64,000 nt of DNA from Azoarcus sp. PA01 (GTDB taxonomy: Bacteria > Pseudomonadota > Gammaproteobacteria > Burkholderiales > Rhodocyclaceae): the NCBI GenBank assembly GCA_001274695.2, contig LARU01000004.1, positions 248,001-312,000 on the forward strand, written 5' to 3'. A program made the position numbers and the translations under genes. Of this stretch, positions 26,084 through 35,835 are shown piece after piece. The notes beneath the pieces were generated by a model. It was given only the letters and a program-made list of their open reading frames with translations, was not told where the DNA came from and did not search any database. Positions within the stretch are counted from its first letter, which is position 1, and the number at the start of each line of letters is the position of its first letter.

Positions 26084-26295
26084 GGGGCGACGATGTCGAT
26101 TTCGACCACACCGTCGTCGCGAACCCGGCTCTCATAGCGATAGCGGTCGCGGTCGAGGATGCGGAACAGTGGATAGGGCATGCGATCGAGGAGCAGCTTC
26201 ACGCCTTCCCCGGGCCGCAGGTCGGCGATCGCCTCCATGACGAGTTCGAAAGGCTGTGGGGGCTCGAGCCCCCGCGCATCGATGACCTGCTTCAT
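26080..26295 (-). CDS. DUF2249-domain protein (TusA-like fold)
   Basis: The 71-residue protein opens with DARGLEPPQPFELVMEAI, matching the DUF2249/SirA-like small domain, in which a CPxP motif is replaced by PPQP. It overlaps both neighbours by ATGA joints (hemerythrin upstream, NnrS-like protein downstream), so the three are made together. DUF2249 proteins are often found beside hemerythrin-like proteins in denitrifiers. Their function is not settled. Confidence 0.85.
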   Translation of the reverse strand: MKQVIDARGLEPPQPFELVMEAIADLRPGEGVKLLLDRMPYPLFRILDRDRYRYESRVRDDGVVEIDIVAP

Positions 26296-26741
26296 GCTGC
26301 CTGTTCGCGGCCCAGCTGCTTCGCGAGCGTGGGCGGGAGGTTTTCCCCGGCAAGCTGCGCGTCACACATCGGGTAAAGAACGTTCTCTTCCTTCATGTTG
26401 TGCTGCTGCATCAGGATCAGCAGCGTTTCGGCTTCGCCCGCGTAGTCGTCCTTGTCGCGCCGGGCCACCGCGTCGCGCATGCGCTCGACCGCTTCGCGCA
26501 TGTCCGCGTGCTCGCCGCGCATCACTTTGGTCGGGCCTTCGGTCATGCCGGTGACGGATTCGAAACGCGGGAAGAGGATCGATTCCTCGGCGGTGAAATG
26601 CGTTTCGAGTTCGGCGATGAATTTTTCCAGTTCGGCAGTCCCCTCATCCCACTTGCCGCGCGCGATCGCGGTTTCAGCCCGGGCGAAGGATTCGTCGCAG
26701 CTGCGGTGGTCGTGGCTCATAAGCGTGGTGATGTCGTTCAT
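26292..26741 (-). CDS. Hemerythrin-like (HHE) di-iron protein
   Basis: The 149-residue four-helix protein has His and Glu at the spacing of the HHE cation-binding domain: MSHDHRSCDE, ETHFTAEESILFPRFE, RGEHADMREAV and QQHNMKEENVLYPMCD. These proteins bind a di-iron site and act in NO or oxygen sensing or in iron-sulfur repair. ATG 26741 is preceded by AAAGGAG, and an upstream in-frame ATG has no such site. It is the first gene of a three-gene operon behind an FNR-type box. Confidence 0.88.
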   Translation of the reverse strand: MNDITTLMSHDHRSCDESFARAETAIARGKWDEGTAELEKFIAELETHFTAEESILFPRFESVTGMTEGPTKVMRGEHADMREAVERMRDAVARRDKDDYAGEAETLLILMQQHNMKEENVLYPMCDAQLAGENLPPTLAKQLGREQAA

Positions 26742-26768
26742 CGTGGGTGTCTCCTTTAAGGTGATCCC

Positions 26769-26809
26769 ATTCTCCGAATTCACACACTGCCGACCTTGAT
26801 TAGAGTCAA
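26769..26809 (-). promoter_or_regulatory. FNR/DNR-class promoter of the hemerythrin operon
   Basis: The box reads TTGAC-TCTA-ATCAA on the minus strand (26809-26796), perfect at all ten conserved positions. A -10-like GAGAAT follows at 26774-26769 after 21 bases. Transcription would start about 20 bases before the hemerythrin ATG. Confidence 0.8.
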
Positions 26810-26898
26810 ATGGTCAGGAAGCCAACTTTATTTCGTATATTGGCAGTCCCCGGACAATGCCGATGCGATTGTCTCGCGGGCGTCCGGGGTTCAGGCCG

Positions 26899-28107
26899 TC
26901 ACACGAACTGGCCGGCCGCGTGCCCGGAAGACCACGCCCACTGGAAATTGAAGCCGCCGAGATGGCCGGTGATGTCCATCACTTCGCCGACGAAATGGAG
27001 CCCCTTGCACGCGGTCGCCTCCATCGTTTTCGACGACAGCGCGCGGGTATCGACGCCGCCGAGCGTCACTTCCGCCTTCGCGTAGCCCTGCGTGCCGGAC
27101 GGCACGATCTCCCAGGCCGACAAGGCGGTGGCGACGGCCTTCAGCTCGGCCGGGCGGAACTGGTTGAGCGGCCGCTCCCAGCCGTGCAATGCGCACCACG
27201 CGTGCGCGAAGCGCCGCGGCAGGCGCTCGGCGAGGAGGTTCGCGAGCAGCCCGCGCTCGCCCGCGTGCTGCTCGAGCCAGGCCTGGGCGTCGAGTCCGGG
27301 CAGCAGGTTGAAACATACCGGCGCCCAGTCCTCGTCGTCGTACGCCTGCGCCTGCCAGTAGCTCGACACCTGCAGCACGACCGGGCCCGACAGGCCGCGG
27401 TGGGTGATCAGCGCGGCTTCGCGAAAGCGTCCGCCGTTGCACTGCGCCTCGATGTCCAGCGACGAGCCGGCAAGCGACGCGAAGCGCTGCAGCGTCTCCG
27501 GCGGCAGCGTCAGCGGCACCAGCGCCGGGCGAGGCGGCACGATCGGAATGCCGAACTGTTCGGCGATGCGGTAACCAAACGGCGTGGCGCCGATTTTCGG
27601 AATCGACAGCCCGCCGGACGCGATCACGAGGCTCGTGCACGCATATCGTCCCTGCGGCGTATCGACCGCGAAGCGGGCGAGCGCGTCTTCCTCGCGCGCG
27701 ACCGCGTCGACCCGCAGCGGCATCGCGAAGCGCACGTCGCCGTCTTCGCACTCGGCCCGCAGCATGTCGATGATCTGCTGCGCCGAGTCGTCGCAGAAGA
27801 GTTGGCCGAGATTGCGCTCGTGATAGCGAATGCCGTGGCGCTCGACGAGTTCGATGAACGGGGCGGAGCCGTAACGCGCCAGCGCGGAACGGGCGAAATG
27901 CGGATTGCGCGACAGGAAGTTTTCCGGCCCGACACGGCGATTCGTGAAGTTGCAGCGGCCGCCCCCCGAGATGCGAATCTTCTCTGCGAGTTTTTCGGCG
28001 TGATCGATGATCAGCACCTTGCGCCCGCGCCGGCCCGCTTCGGCTGCGCACATCATGCCGGCTGCCCCGGCACCGATCACGATCACATCGAAATTCAGTT
28101 CCGCCAA
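26899..28107 (-). CDS. HI0933-family flavoprotein (aminoacetone-oxidase-like)
   Basis: The 402-residue protein has an N-terminal FAD-binding GxGxxG motif (VIGAGAAGMMCA), the family motif RISGGGRCNFTN, and a C-terminal FVGEVMDITGHLGGFNFQWAWSSG that closes the FAD site. This is the HI0933/YhiN family of NAD(P)/FAD-dependent oxidoreductases. TTG 28107 is taken as start because it places the nucleotide-binding strand at the N-terminus. The open frame extends far upstream but lies antisense to the next gene and is not coding. It diverges from the DUF748 gene. Confidence 0.85.
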   Translation of the reverse strand: MAELNFDVIVIGAGAAGMMCAAEAGRRGRKVLIIDHAEKLAEKIRISGGGRCNFTNRRVGPENFLSRNPHFARSALARYGSAPFIELVERHGIRYHERNLGQLFCDDSAQQIIDMLRAECEDGDVRFAMPLRVDAVAREEDALARFAVDTPQGRYACTSLVIASGGLSIPKIGATPFGYRIAEQFGIPIVPPRPALVPLTLPPETLQRFASLAGSSLDIEAQCNGGRFREAALITHRGLSGPVVLQVSSYWQAQAYDDEDWAPVCFNLLPGLDAQAWLEQHAGERGLLANLLAERLPRRFAHAWCALHGWERPLNQFRPAELKAVATALSAWEIVPSGTQGYAKAEVTLGGVDTRALSSKTMEATACKGLHFVGEVMDITGHLGGFNFQWAWSSGHAAGQFV

Positions 28108-28260
28108 CGGAGTTGCTCGACACGTGGAAAGCGGCGCAGCATACGCCGCCGCGCGGGGTGCGGCAATTCGCAGCGTGCACGTCGCATTCCCACGGCACGC
28201 TTCGCCTGCTAGATTGCCATCATTGACGGTTCGGGTCCGCCATGACAATGGGGGTAGGCT

Positions 28261-31200
28261 GTGGGCGAGGCGCGCGAGACTGAGCGAGTGGACGACCTCG
28301 CAGCGAAGCTGAAGAGGCCCACGCAATGGATCGTGGGTATCGTCGCGACCATCGGGATCGTCGGATTCCTGGTTCTGCCGCCAGCGGTACGTTACTTCGG
28401 TGCGCGCCTCTTCAGCGACTCGCTCGGACGCACGGTCACGATCGAGAAGATTCGCATCAATCCTTTTGCGCTGTCGATGACGGTCAGCGGCTTCACGATT
28501 GCCGAAGCCGACGGGCAGGGCAGCGCTTTTTCGTTCGGCACGCTGTACGCGAATCTCGAAGCCGAGTCGCTGCTCCGAGGCGGCCCGGTGTTGCGCGAGC
28601 TGCGGCTCGAGCGCCCGCAGGGGCGGTTCGTGCGGCTCGATTCGGGGCGCCACAACTGGTCCGACGTGCTCGAACGCTTCGCCGCGAAGCCGCAACAGGA
28701 GGAGGAAAAGGGCGACGCACGCTTCTCGCTCAACAATATTCGCGTCATCGACGGGACGCTGCTGGTCGAGGATCGGCAGGTCGGGCTCGACCACGAACTG
28801 TCGGCAATCAATATCGGCGTGCCGTTCCTGTCGAACCTGCCGGCGAAAGTCGAGCTGTTCGTCGAGCCGGACCTGTCGGCGCTCGTCAACGGCCGGCCTT
28901 TGCATGTCGGCGGGCAGTCCCGGCCGTTCGCGAAGGACCGGGACACCGCGCTCGACATCGTGCTGGACGGTTTCGATTTCACGCCGTACCTCGCCTATCT
29001 GCCGTTCGAAGCCGCATTCAGGGTGCCCGAAGGACGGCTCACGACGCGCCTGCGGCTGGCTTTCTCGCAGCTGCCCGAGTCCGCGCCGCAAATCGCGCTT
29101 ACAGGGTCGTTGGAGCTCGCGGACTTGCGGTTGCAGGGAGCGAAAGGGGAGCCGATGCTGAAGGTTCCCGCGCTTGCGCTGAGCCTCGTCGACGTCCAGC
29201 CGCTGGTCGGCAAGTGGCATTTCGGGCGGCTCGAAATCTCGCAGCCCGAAGTCGACGTGGTGCGCCTGGCGGGCGGCCAGATCAACTTCCAGCAGATCAT
29301 TCCGGGCCCGGATCCCGCGGTTGTCGTCGAGCAGCCGGCCGAAAGCGACGCAACGCCTCCGCCCCCGGGTGAGGCAACGACGGACGCCGACGTGAAGTCG
29401 CCTCCGGTGTTCCTGCTCGACGAGGCGAAGATCTCGGGAGCGACGGTGCGTTTCGAGGACCGCGCCGCCGCGGCGCCATTTCGCACCGAGCTCAGGGATC
29501 TCGTCCTCGAAGCGAAGAATGTCGGTTCGGCGCCGGACGCGGTTGCCGAAGTCGCGCTGGATTTCGTCACCGACGCGGGCGAGAAGAGCAGCCACCGCGA
29601 TCGCCTGCGCCTCGATCCGTTCGAACTCGACGGCCGGGTCGTCGCGGAGAATCTCCAGGTCAGCCGCTATGCGCCGTACTACGCGCCCGCGCTGCCCGGC
29701 GGCGAGATCCGGGACGGACGCGTCGACGCGACGGTCGGATACAAGGTGAAGCTCGGCGAAAAGGAAACGGCGATCGATGTCCTCGCCGAATCGGTCGTGC
29801 TGCGCCAGTTCGAGCTCGCGCTGAAAGGCCGGAAGCAGCCGCTCGTCAAGCTGCAGCGGCTTGCGCTCGAGGCGGTCGCGGTGTCACCGCTGCAGCGAAC
29901 GGTGACGATCGGCGCGGCCGAATCGAAAGGTGCGTCGTTCGCGCTGATCAAGGCGCGCAACGGCAAGCTCGACGCGCTCGCGCTGCTCGAAGAGCCGGCC
30001 GGGGCAAAACGACCGGCCCGCGGCCGGCCGGCGAACGCCAACGCGAAAGCGGCCGCGCCCGAAAAACCGTGGTCGCTCGCGCTCGAACGGCTCGCGCTCG
30101 ACGACTGGGCAGTGCGCTTCGAGGATCGCACCCAGGCTGCGCCGATCGTGCTGCAGGCCGCCGCGATCAAGCTTAAGGCGGACGGGCTCGGCACCGCCAA
30201 GGGCACCACGACGAAATTCGAGCTCGATGCGCGCATCAACAAAAGAGGACGGGCGGCAGTCAATGGAACGATCGCGCTCGATCCGTTGAAAGGAAACCTT
30301 CGTGTCGATCTGCGCGGCGTCGACCTGTTGCCGCTGCAGCCCTACGTCGTCGAACAGCTCAACATCGCGATCTCGCGCGGCAGCGTGACCACGCGCGGCA
30401 CGCTCGCTTTCGAGTCGGTGCGCGACGGCGACGTGAAAGGGCGCTTCCGCGGCAATCTGGCGGTCGCGAACTTTTCGTCGATCGACAAGAACCACGCGAC
30501 CGACTTCCTGCGCTGGCGCAGCCTCGCGCTCACAGACGTGGATGTGCGGAGTGCGCCGCTGGCGGTGTCGATCGACGAAATCGCGCTGACGGATTTCTAC
30601 ACCCGTCTGATCCTCGACGAGACCGGTCAGCTCAATCTGCGCGAAATCCGCCAGCAACCCGACTCGGCTCCTGCAGCCGATGCGACGAAACCTGCGCCCG
30701 AATCTTCCGGCCGTACGACGAGCGTCGAAGTTCCGCCTCCGGCGACTGCGCCGCCGCCGATCTCGATCGGCAAGATCCTGATCAAGCAAGGCAACATCGC
30801 GTTCAGCGACCGCTTCATCCGCCCGAATTACGACGCGAACCTGACCGGAATGGAAGGCCAGGTGGTCGGCCTGTCGTCCGACCCGGCGACGCTGGCGCGG
30901 CTCGACCTGCAGGGCCAGGTCGATGGCACTGCGCCGGTGACGATCGGCGGCGAATTCAACCCGTTCAGGGAAGATCGCTACCTCGATATTGCCGCGTCGG
31001 TGAAGGATTTCGAGCTGACCGGGGTGTCGCCCTATTCGAGCAAGTACGTCGGCTATGGCATCCGGAAAGGCAAGCTTTCGGCTGACCTGACTTACAGGAT
31101 CGAGGACCGCAAGCTGACTGCGACGAATCGTCTCTTCCTCGACCAGCTCACGTTCGGTGAGCGTGCGGACAGCCCGGATGCGCCGAATCTGCCGGTACAG

Positions 31201-31944
31201 CTCGCCGTGTCGCTGCTCAAGAACCGCGCCGGCGAGATCGATCTCAACCTGCCGATCAGCGGTTCGCTCGACGACCCCCAGTTCTGCATCGGCGGTCTCG
31301 TCATCAAGGCGATCCTGAACCTGATCGGCAAGGCCATCACCGCACCTTTCGCGTTGCTCGGCTCGATGTTCGGCGGCGGGGAAGAGCTGTCGCAGCTCGA
31401 TTTCGCGCCCGGGCGCAGCAGCTTCGATACGGCTGCGGAACAGAAAATCGAGACGCTGGCGAAGGCGCTGACCGAGCGGCCGGCGCTGCGGCTCGAAATC
31501 ACCGGCCAGGCCGATCGCGCCAGCGACACTGGGGGGCTGAAGAAAGTGATGCTGTTGCGAATGATGAAAGCGGCGAAGCTCAAGGAATCGGTCCGGCGCA
31601 GCGACGAGGCGCCTCCGCTCGAAGACGTCGTCATCAGCGCGGAGGAGTATCCGAAATGGCTCGAGCGCGTGTATCGGGACGCGGATTTCAAGCGGCCGCG
31701 CAACATGATCGGTCTGCTCAAGGATCTGCCGCAAAGCGAGATGGAAGCGCTGATGCTCGCCAACATCGCGGTCGATGACGAGGCGCTGCGTCACCTCGCG
31801 CAGGAGCGGGCGCAGTCGGTCAAGAGTCGCCTGCTCGAAAAAGGCGAGATCGCCGCGAACCGGGTCTTCCTGCTGGCGCCGAAAGTCGAAGCGGCGCAGG
31901 ACGCGGAAGGCAGCGGACGCAGCGCTACTTTCTCGCTGCGCTGA
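28261..31944 (+). CDS. DUF748 / AsmA-like giant envelope protein
   Basis: The 1227-residue protein has an N-terminal membrane helix (WIVGIVATIGIVGFLVLP) and then repeated DUF748 beta-rich segments. Examples of the repeat opening are LLVEDRQVG, VRFEDRAAAAPF and VRFEDRTQAAP. The region near residues 1035-1085 includes LDFAPGRSSFDTAAEQKIETL, an OmpA-like segment. Proteins of this kind bridge inner and outer membrane and are thought to move phospholipids, like AsmA/TamB. GTG 28261 has GGGGGTAGG upstream. Function in this organism is inferred from the family only. Confidence 0.85.
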   Translation: MGEARETERVDDLAAKLKRPTQWIVGIVATIGIVGFLVLPPAVRYFGARLFSDSLGRTVTIEKIRINPFALSMTVSGFTIAEADGQGSAFSFGTLYANLEAESLLRGGPVLRELRLERPQGRFVRLDSGRHNWSDVLERFAAKPQQEEEKGDARFSLNNIRVIDGTLLVEDRQVGLDHELSAINIGVPFLSNLPAKVELFVEPDLSALVNGRPLHVGGQSRPFAKDRDTALDIVLDGFDFTPYLAYLPFEAAFRVPEGRLTTRLRLAFSQLPESAPQIALTGSLELADLRLQGAKGEPMLKVPALALSLVDVQPLVGKWHFGRLEISQPEVDVVRLAGGQINFQQIIPGPDPAVVVEQPAESDATPPPPGEATTDADVKSPPVFLLDEAKISGATVRFEDRAAAAPFRTELRDLVLEAKNVGSAPDAVAEVALDFVTDAGEKSSHRDRLRLDPFELDGRVVAENLQVSRYAPYYAPALPGGEIRDGRVDATVGYKVKLGEKETAIDVLAESVVLRQFELALKGRKQPLVKLQRLALEAVAVSPLQRTVTIGAAESKGASFALIKARNGKLDALALLEEPAGAKRPARGRPANANAKAAAPEKPWSLALERLALDDWAVRFEDRTQAAPIVLQAAAIKLKADGLGTAKGTTTKFELDARINKRGRAAVNGTIALDPLKGNLRVDLRGVDLLPLQPYVVEQLNIAISRGSVTTRGTLAFESVRDGDVKGRFRGNLAVANFSSIDKNHATDFLRWRSLALTDVDVRSAPLAVSIDEIALTDFYTRLILDETGQLNLREIRQQPDSAPAADATKPAPESSGRTTSVEVPPPATAPPPISIGKILIKQGNIAFSDRFIRPNYDANLTGMEGQVVGLSSDPATLARLDLQGQVDGTAPVTIGGEFNPFREDRYLDIAASVKDFELTGVSPYSSKYVGYGIRKGKLSADLTYRIEDRKLTATNRLFLDQLTFGERADSPDAPNLPVQLAVSLLKNRAGEIDLNLPISGSLDDPQFCIGGLVIKAILNLIGKAITAPFALLGSMFGGGEELSQLDFAPGRSSFDTAAEQKIETLAKALTERPALRLEITGQADRASDTGGLKKVMLLRMMKAAKLKESVRRSDEAPPLEDVVISAEEYPKWLERVYRDADFKRPRNMIGLLKDLPQSEMEALMLANIAVDDEALRHLAQERAQSVKSRLLEKGEIAANRVFLLAPKVEAAQDAEGSGRSATFSLR

Positions 31945-31984
31945 ACGATTTTCCGCCCCCGCTCCGGCCTGCAGCGTGCCGTGT

Positions 31985-32004
31985 CCCGGCACCAGAGTGC
32001 CGGG
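31985..32004. terminator. Hairpin between convergent DUF748 and metY genes
   Basis: CCCGGCAC and GTGCCGGG form a perfect 8-bp stem around a CAGA loop. It lies 40 bases after the DUF748 stop and 35 after the metY stop, so it could serve both strands. There is no T-run. Confidence 0.5.
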
Positions 32005-32039
32005 CGCGGCGCGCCTCAGGTCGCCCCTCAGCTCGCTCC

Positions 32040-33311
32040 TCAGGCCGCGGCGAGCGCGCCGTCGAGGTCGGCGATCAGGTCGTCGATGTGCTCGATGCCG
32101 ACCGACAGCCGGATCATGTCTTCGGAAACGCCGGCGGTCGCCATCTCGTCTGCCGACAGCTGGCGATGCGTCGTCGACGCCGGATGGCACGCGAGCGTCT
32201 TGCAGTCGCCGATATTGACGAGGCGGGTGACCAGTTTCAGCGCGTCCTGGAAGCGTGCGCCGGCCGCACTTCCGCCCTGCACGCCGAACGTGAGGATGCC
32301 CGACGCGCGCCCACCCATGTAACGCTGCACCAGGCCATGGTCGTCGTGATCCGGCAGGCCGGCGTAGTTCACCCAGCTCACTTTCGGATGGTTCTTCAGA
32401 AAGCTCGCGATCCTGACGCTGTTTTCGCAGATGCGGTCCATGCGCAGCGCGAGCGTCTCGATGCCCTGCAGGATCAGGAACGCGTTGAACGGCGAAATTG
32501 CCGCGCCCATGTTGCGCAGCGGCACGACGCGTGCGCGCGCGATGTAGGCGGCCGGGCCGAGCGCTTCGGTATACACGACGCCGTGGTACGAGACGTCCGG
32601 CTCGTTGAGCCGCCTGAACCGCTCCTTGTGCTCCGCCCACGGGAACTTGCCGGAATCGACGATGATGCCGCCGAGCGAGTTGCCGTGCCCGCCGAGATAT
32701 TTAGTCAGCGCATGAACGACGATGTCGGCGCCGTGCTCGAACGGGCGGCACAGATACGGCGACGGGACGGTGTTGTCGACGATCAGCGGCACGCCGTTGC
32801 GGTGCGCGACTTCGGCGAGCTTCTCGAAATCGGTGATATTGCCGAGCGGGTTGCCGACCGATTCGCAGAACACCGCTTTCGTGCGTCCGTCGATCAGGCG
32901 CTCGAACGCTTCCGGGTCGCGGTAATCGGCAAAGCGCACTTCGACGCCGTATTGCGGCAGCGTGTGTGCGAACAGGTTGTAGGTGCCGCCGTATAGCGTG
33001 CTCGACGTGACGATGTTGTCGCCGGCCTCGGCGATCGTCTGGATCGCCGCGGTGATCGCCGCCATGCCGGATGCCATCGCCAGCCCGGCGATGCCGCCTT
33101 CGAGCGCGGCGACGCGCTTTTCGAGCACGTCCTGGGTCGGATTCATGATGCGCGTGTAGATGTTGCCTTGCACCTTGAGGTCGAACAGGTCCGCACCGTG
33201 CTGGGTGTCGTCGAACGCGTACGAGGTGGTCTGGTAGATCGGCACCGCGACCGCTTTCGTGGTCGGGTCGGGACTGTAGCCGCCGTGGACGGCGAGCGTT
33301 TCGAGCTTCAT
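32040..33311 (-). CDS. metY: O-acetylhomoserine sulfhydrylase
   Basis: The 423-residue PLP enzyme of the Cys/Met metabolism family has the PLP Lys in VVHALTKYLGGHGNS and the conserved SGMAAITAAIQTI and YGGTYNLF segments. It makes homocysteine from O-acetylhomoserine and sulfide in the cytoplasm. ATG 33311 was preferred because GAGGAAC lies upstream and the sequence then starts as in relatives (MKLETLAVHGGY). A promoter was not identified. Confidence 0.92.
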   Translation of the reverse strand: MKLETLAVHGGYSPDPTTKAVAVPIYQTTSYAFDDTQHGADLFDLKVQGNIYTRIMNPTQDVLEKRVAALEGGIAGLAMASGMAAITAAIQTIAEAGDNIVTSSTLYGGTYNLFAHTLPQYGVEVRFADYRDPEAFERLIDGRTKAVFCESVGNPLGNITDFEKLAEVAHRNGVPLIVDNTVPSPYLCRPFEHGADIVVHALTKYLGGHGNSLGGIIVDSGKFPWAEHKERFRRLNEPDVSYHGVVYTEALGPAAYIARARVVPLRNMGAAISPFNAFLILQGIETLALRMDRICENSVRIASFLKNHPKVSWVNYAGLPDHDDHGLVQRYMGGRASGILTFGVQGGSAAGARFQDALKLVTRLVNIGDCKTLACHPASTTHRQLSADEMATAGVSEDMIRLSVGIEHIDDLIADLDGALAAA

Positions 33312-33378
33312 TCGGAAGTTCCTCGGGGGGATGACCGGAAAAGTATAACCAGCGCGGTTTCGAACCCGGAACAACTAT

Positions 33379-34593
33379 TCAGGCCGTTGCGGCAGCGGGG
33401 TGCACCCGCGCTTCGCGGATCGGCAGGTTCACCAGCGCCGCCGCGGCCGCGAGCGCCATGTCCGCGTACCACATCCACATGAAGTCGCCGCGCTGCGTGA
33501 TCGCCAGGCCGCCGAGATACGCGCCGAGGAAGCCGCCGATCTGGTGCGACAGCAGCGTCAGGCCGAACAGCGTCCCGAGGTAGCGAATGCCGAACAGCTT
33601 GCCGACGAGCGCGGCCGTCGGCGGCACGGTCGCGAGCCAGGTGAAACCCAGGCCGGCGGCGAACAGGTAGAACGTCAGGTCGGTCTTCGGCATCAGCAGG
33701 TAGGCACCGATCAGGAGCGCGCGCGAACCGTACATCGCCGCGAGCACGTATTTGCTGCGATAGCGCGACACCCACGCGCCGGCATAGAGGCTGCCGACGA
33801 TGTTCGCCAGACCGATGATCGCCAGCGACCAGCTCGCGACCGACTGCGGCAGGCCGCACAGATCGACTTCCCCCGGCAGGTGGGTGACGAGGAAAGCGAT
33901 ATGGAAGCCGCACGTGAAAAAACCCGCGTGCAGCAGCAGATAACTGCGATCGCCCATCGCGCTGCAGACGCTGTTCCACAGCCCGGCATCGTCGTGAGCG
34001 TGCGCAACCGGCGCCTTGCCGGACGTCGCCAGCCTGCCGACGAGCGGCAGGGCGGCGAGCGTCATCAGCGCGAGCGCCCACATCGCCCCCATCCAGCCGA
34101 CCCCTTGGATCAATTTCTGCAGGACCGGCGCGAACACGAACTGCCCGAACGAGCCACCGGCGTTGATGACTCCGGAAGCCGAGCCGCGCGCTTCGAGCGG
34201 CAGCCGCTGGGCCGCCGCGCCGATCAGCACCGAGAAGCTGCCGGCCCCCGAGCCGATCGCCGACAAGAGCCCGAGCGAGACGATCAGGCCGACTCCGGAC
34301 GTCATGAACGGCGTCACCGCGCTGCCCAGCGCCAGCACCAGCAGCCCGGCGACCAGCACTTTCGCCGGGCCGTAACGGTCGGCGGCGGCCCCCGCGAGCG
34401 GCTGGATCGCGCCCCACATGAACTGGCCGATCGCGAGCGCGAGACTGATCGTCGCGATGCCGAGCCCGGTCGAAGTGTTGAGCGGCGACACGAACAGTCC
34501 CATCGATTGCCGGGCGCCCATCGTCACCATCAGGATGCCGGCCGCAGACAGGGTGACGATCAGCACGTCGCGTTTTGCGAGAGAACGAAGCAT
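33379..34593 (-). CDS. MFS transporter of unknown substrate
   Basis: The 404-residue protein has twelve hydrophobic helices and a motif A-like loop GAAADRYGPAKV. The start at ATG 34593 gives MLRSLAKRDVLIVTL, a normal MFS beginning. Longer in-frame options lack a ribosome site and are charged. The best general match is to the monocarboxylate/oxalate-type MFS branch, but the substrate cannot be read from sequence. It sits 67 bases before metY on the same strand. Confidence 0.8.
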   Translation of the reverse strand: MLRSLAKRDVLIVTLSAAGILMVTMGARQSMGLFVSPLNTSTGLGIATISLALAIGQFMWGAIQPLAGAAADRYGPAKVLVAGLLVLALGSAVTPFMTSGVGLIVSLGLLSAIGSGAGSFSVLIGAAAQRLPLEARGSASGVINAGGSFGQFVFAPVLQKLIQGVGWMGAMWALALMTLAALPLVGRLATSGKAPVAHAHDDAGLWNSVCSAMGDRSYLLLHAGFFTCGFHIAFLVTHLPGEVDLCGLPQSVASWSLAIIGLANIVGSLYAGAWVSRYRSKYVLAAMYGSRALLIGAYLLMPKTDLTFYLFAAGLGFTWLATVPPTAALVGKLFGIRYLGTLFGLTLLSHQIGGFLGAYLGGLAITQRGDFMWMWYADMALAAAAALVNLPIREARVHPAAATA

Positions 34594-34881
34594 GAGGGAA
34601 ATTCCAATGAAGCGCCGCGGGCGACGCCAACGTAGCACAGGACCAGCGGGTGGCGCCTGAACAGACAGGTTCTTTTCGAAGGGGCCCCTCCTTGTCGTTG
34701 ATGGAATCGGAGCGTGGCGAGCCGGGTTCGGTCGGGCCGCTTGGCGATTTTTCCGTTTCCGAAACAAGCCCCGAATTGCGCCAGCTCAATGAAGCGTTCG
34801 CGCCGTTCCTGCACTGTGCAGCATTTCCACCCGCCGGCTTCCCGGGCCGGCAGTATGGCATCGGCTTGAAGGAACCCCTCC

Positions 34882-35250
34882 GTGAAATCGACTCTCCCTG
34901 CGCTGCTCGCATCTTTCGCCGCGGTCATCCTGACCGCATGTTCCGGTCCCACCGAGTCGACCGGGCCGAGCGAGCCGGGAGCCTATGTGATCAACATGGG
35001 AGACGGGAAAGCTGAAGTGCGCATCATTCGCGCCGACCGGACGTCGATGTCGGTGCCGGGAACGTGGGTGAAGGACGGCTCGATCCATCAGGTCGAAGTA
35101 GACGGGTGCGGCACGCTCGGCTTCAGGGAGCAGGGCCTCATCACCTACTGCGACCAGTGTGTGCAGATCAAAAAGCAACCCGACCGCTACCCCGATTGTA
35201 AAATCGCCGGCGAGTCCTTCCCCGACACCTGGATCAGCTCCGGATTCTGA
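34882..35250 (+). CDS. Small lipoprotein of unknown function
   Basis: The 122-residue protein starts at GTG 34882 (AAGGAA upstream) with a lipoprotein signal ending in AVILTACSG. The mature part contains four further Cys residues (DGCGTLG, TYCDQCV, YPDCK), which could form disulfides in the periplasm. No family is recognised. It diverges from the MFS gene. Confidence 0.75.
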   Translation: MKSTLPALLASFAAVILTACSGPTESTGPSEPGAYVINMGDGKAEVRIIRADRTSMSVPGTWVKDGSIHQVEVDGCGTLGFREQGLITYCDQCVQIKKQPDRYPDCKIAGESFPDTWISSGF

Positions 35251-35382
35251 TTCGTCCCGGAATCCGGGCCGGGGAGAGCGTGCGTGGGACCGGCATCCAA
35301 GCTCTGACGCAGCAGCCCGGTGCACGATCGTTGCCGAATGCGATGTATCGTGCGCGCTGGCAGTCCTGACGGGAGTCCGCAC

Positions 35383-35835
35383 ATGCAGATCTGGGTCGAC
35401 GCCGATGCTTGTCCGAAAGTGATCAAGGAAATCCTCTACCGGGCGGCCGAACGGACCGGCGTGCTGTTGACGCTGGTCGCCAACCAGCCGTTGTTCCCGC
35501 CACGCTCGCTGTGGATCAAGACCTTGCAGGTTCCGCCCGGCTTCGACGTCGCGGACAACGAAATCGTCAGGCGGCTCGCCGCGGGCGACCTCGTGGTCAC
35601 TGCGGACATCCCGCTGGCCGCCGAAGTCATTGCGTGCGGCGGCCACGCGCTGAACCCGCGCGGCGAGTTCTATTCGACCGAGAACATCCGCGAGCTGCTG
35701 AACCTGCGCGATTTCATGGATACCTTGCGCTCGTCGGGCATCCAGACGGGCGGCCCGGCTGCGCTCACGCAGGCCGACCGGCAGGTGTTCGCGAACCGTC
35801 TCGACCGGTTTCTCGCCCGGATCGGTTCGGGCTGA
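35383..35835 (+). CDS. YaiI/YqxD family protein (DUF188, UPF0178)
   Basis: The 150-residue protein begins [18 protein letters not shown], the signature of the UPF0178 family, and includes [16 protein letters not shown] and a C-terminal LDRFLARI helix. The fold is PIN/NYN-like, so an RNase role is possible but unproven. ATG 35383 has GGGAG upstream and gives the normal family length. Confidence 0.92.
   Translation: MQIWVDADACPKVIKEILYRAAERTGVLLTLVANQPLFPPRSLWIKTLQVPPGFDVADNEIVRRLAAGDLVVTADIPLAAEVIACGGHALNPRGEFYSTENIRELLNLRDFMDTLRSSGIQTGGPAALTQADRQVFANRLDRFLARIGSG

Noticed and set aside
28108..29595. A 495-codon N-terminal extension of the HI0933-type flavoprotein
   Set aside because: It is antisense to the DUF748 gene and has no family similarity; the FAD-binding strand must be near the N-terminus.
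29884..32640. A long minus-strand open frame across the DUF748 gene and metY
   Set aside because: Arg-rich antisense frame without domains; both overlapped genes are real.
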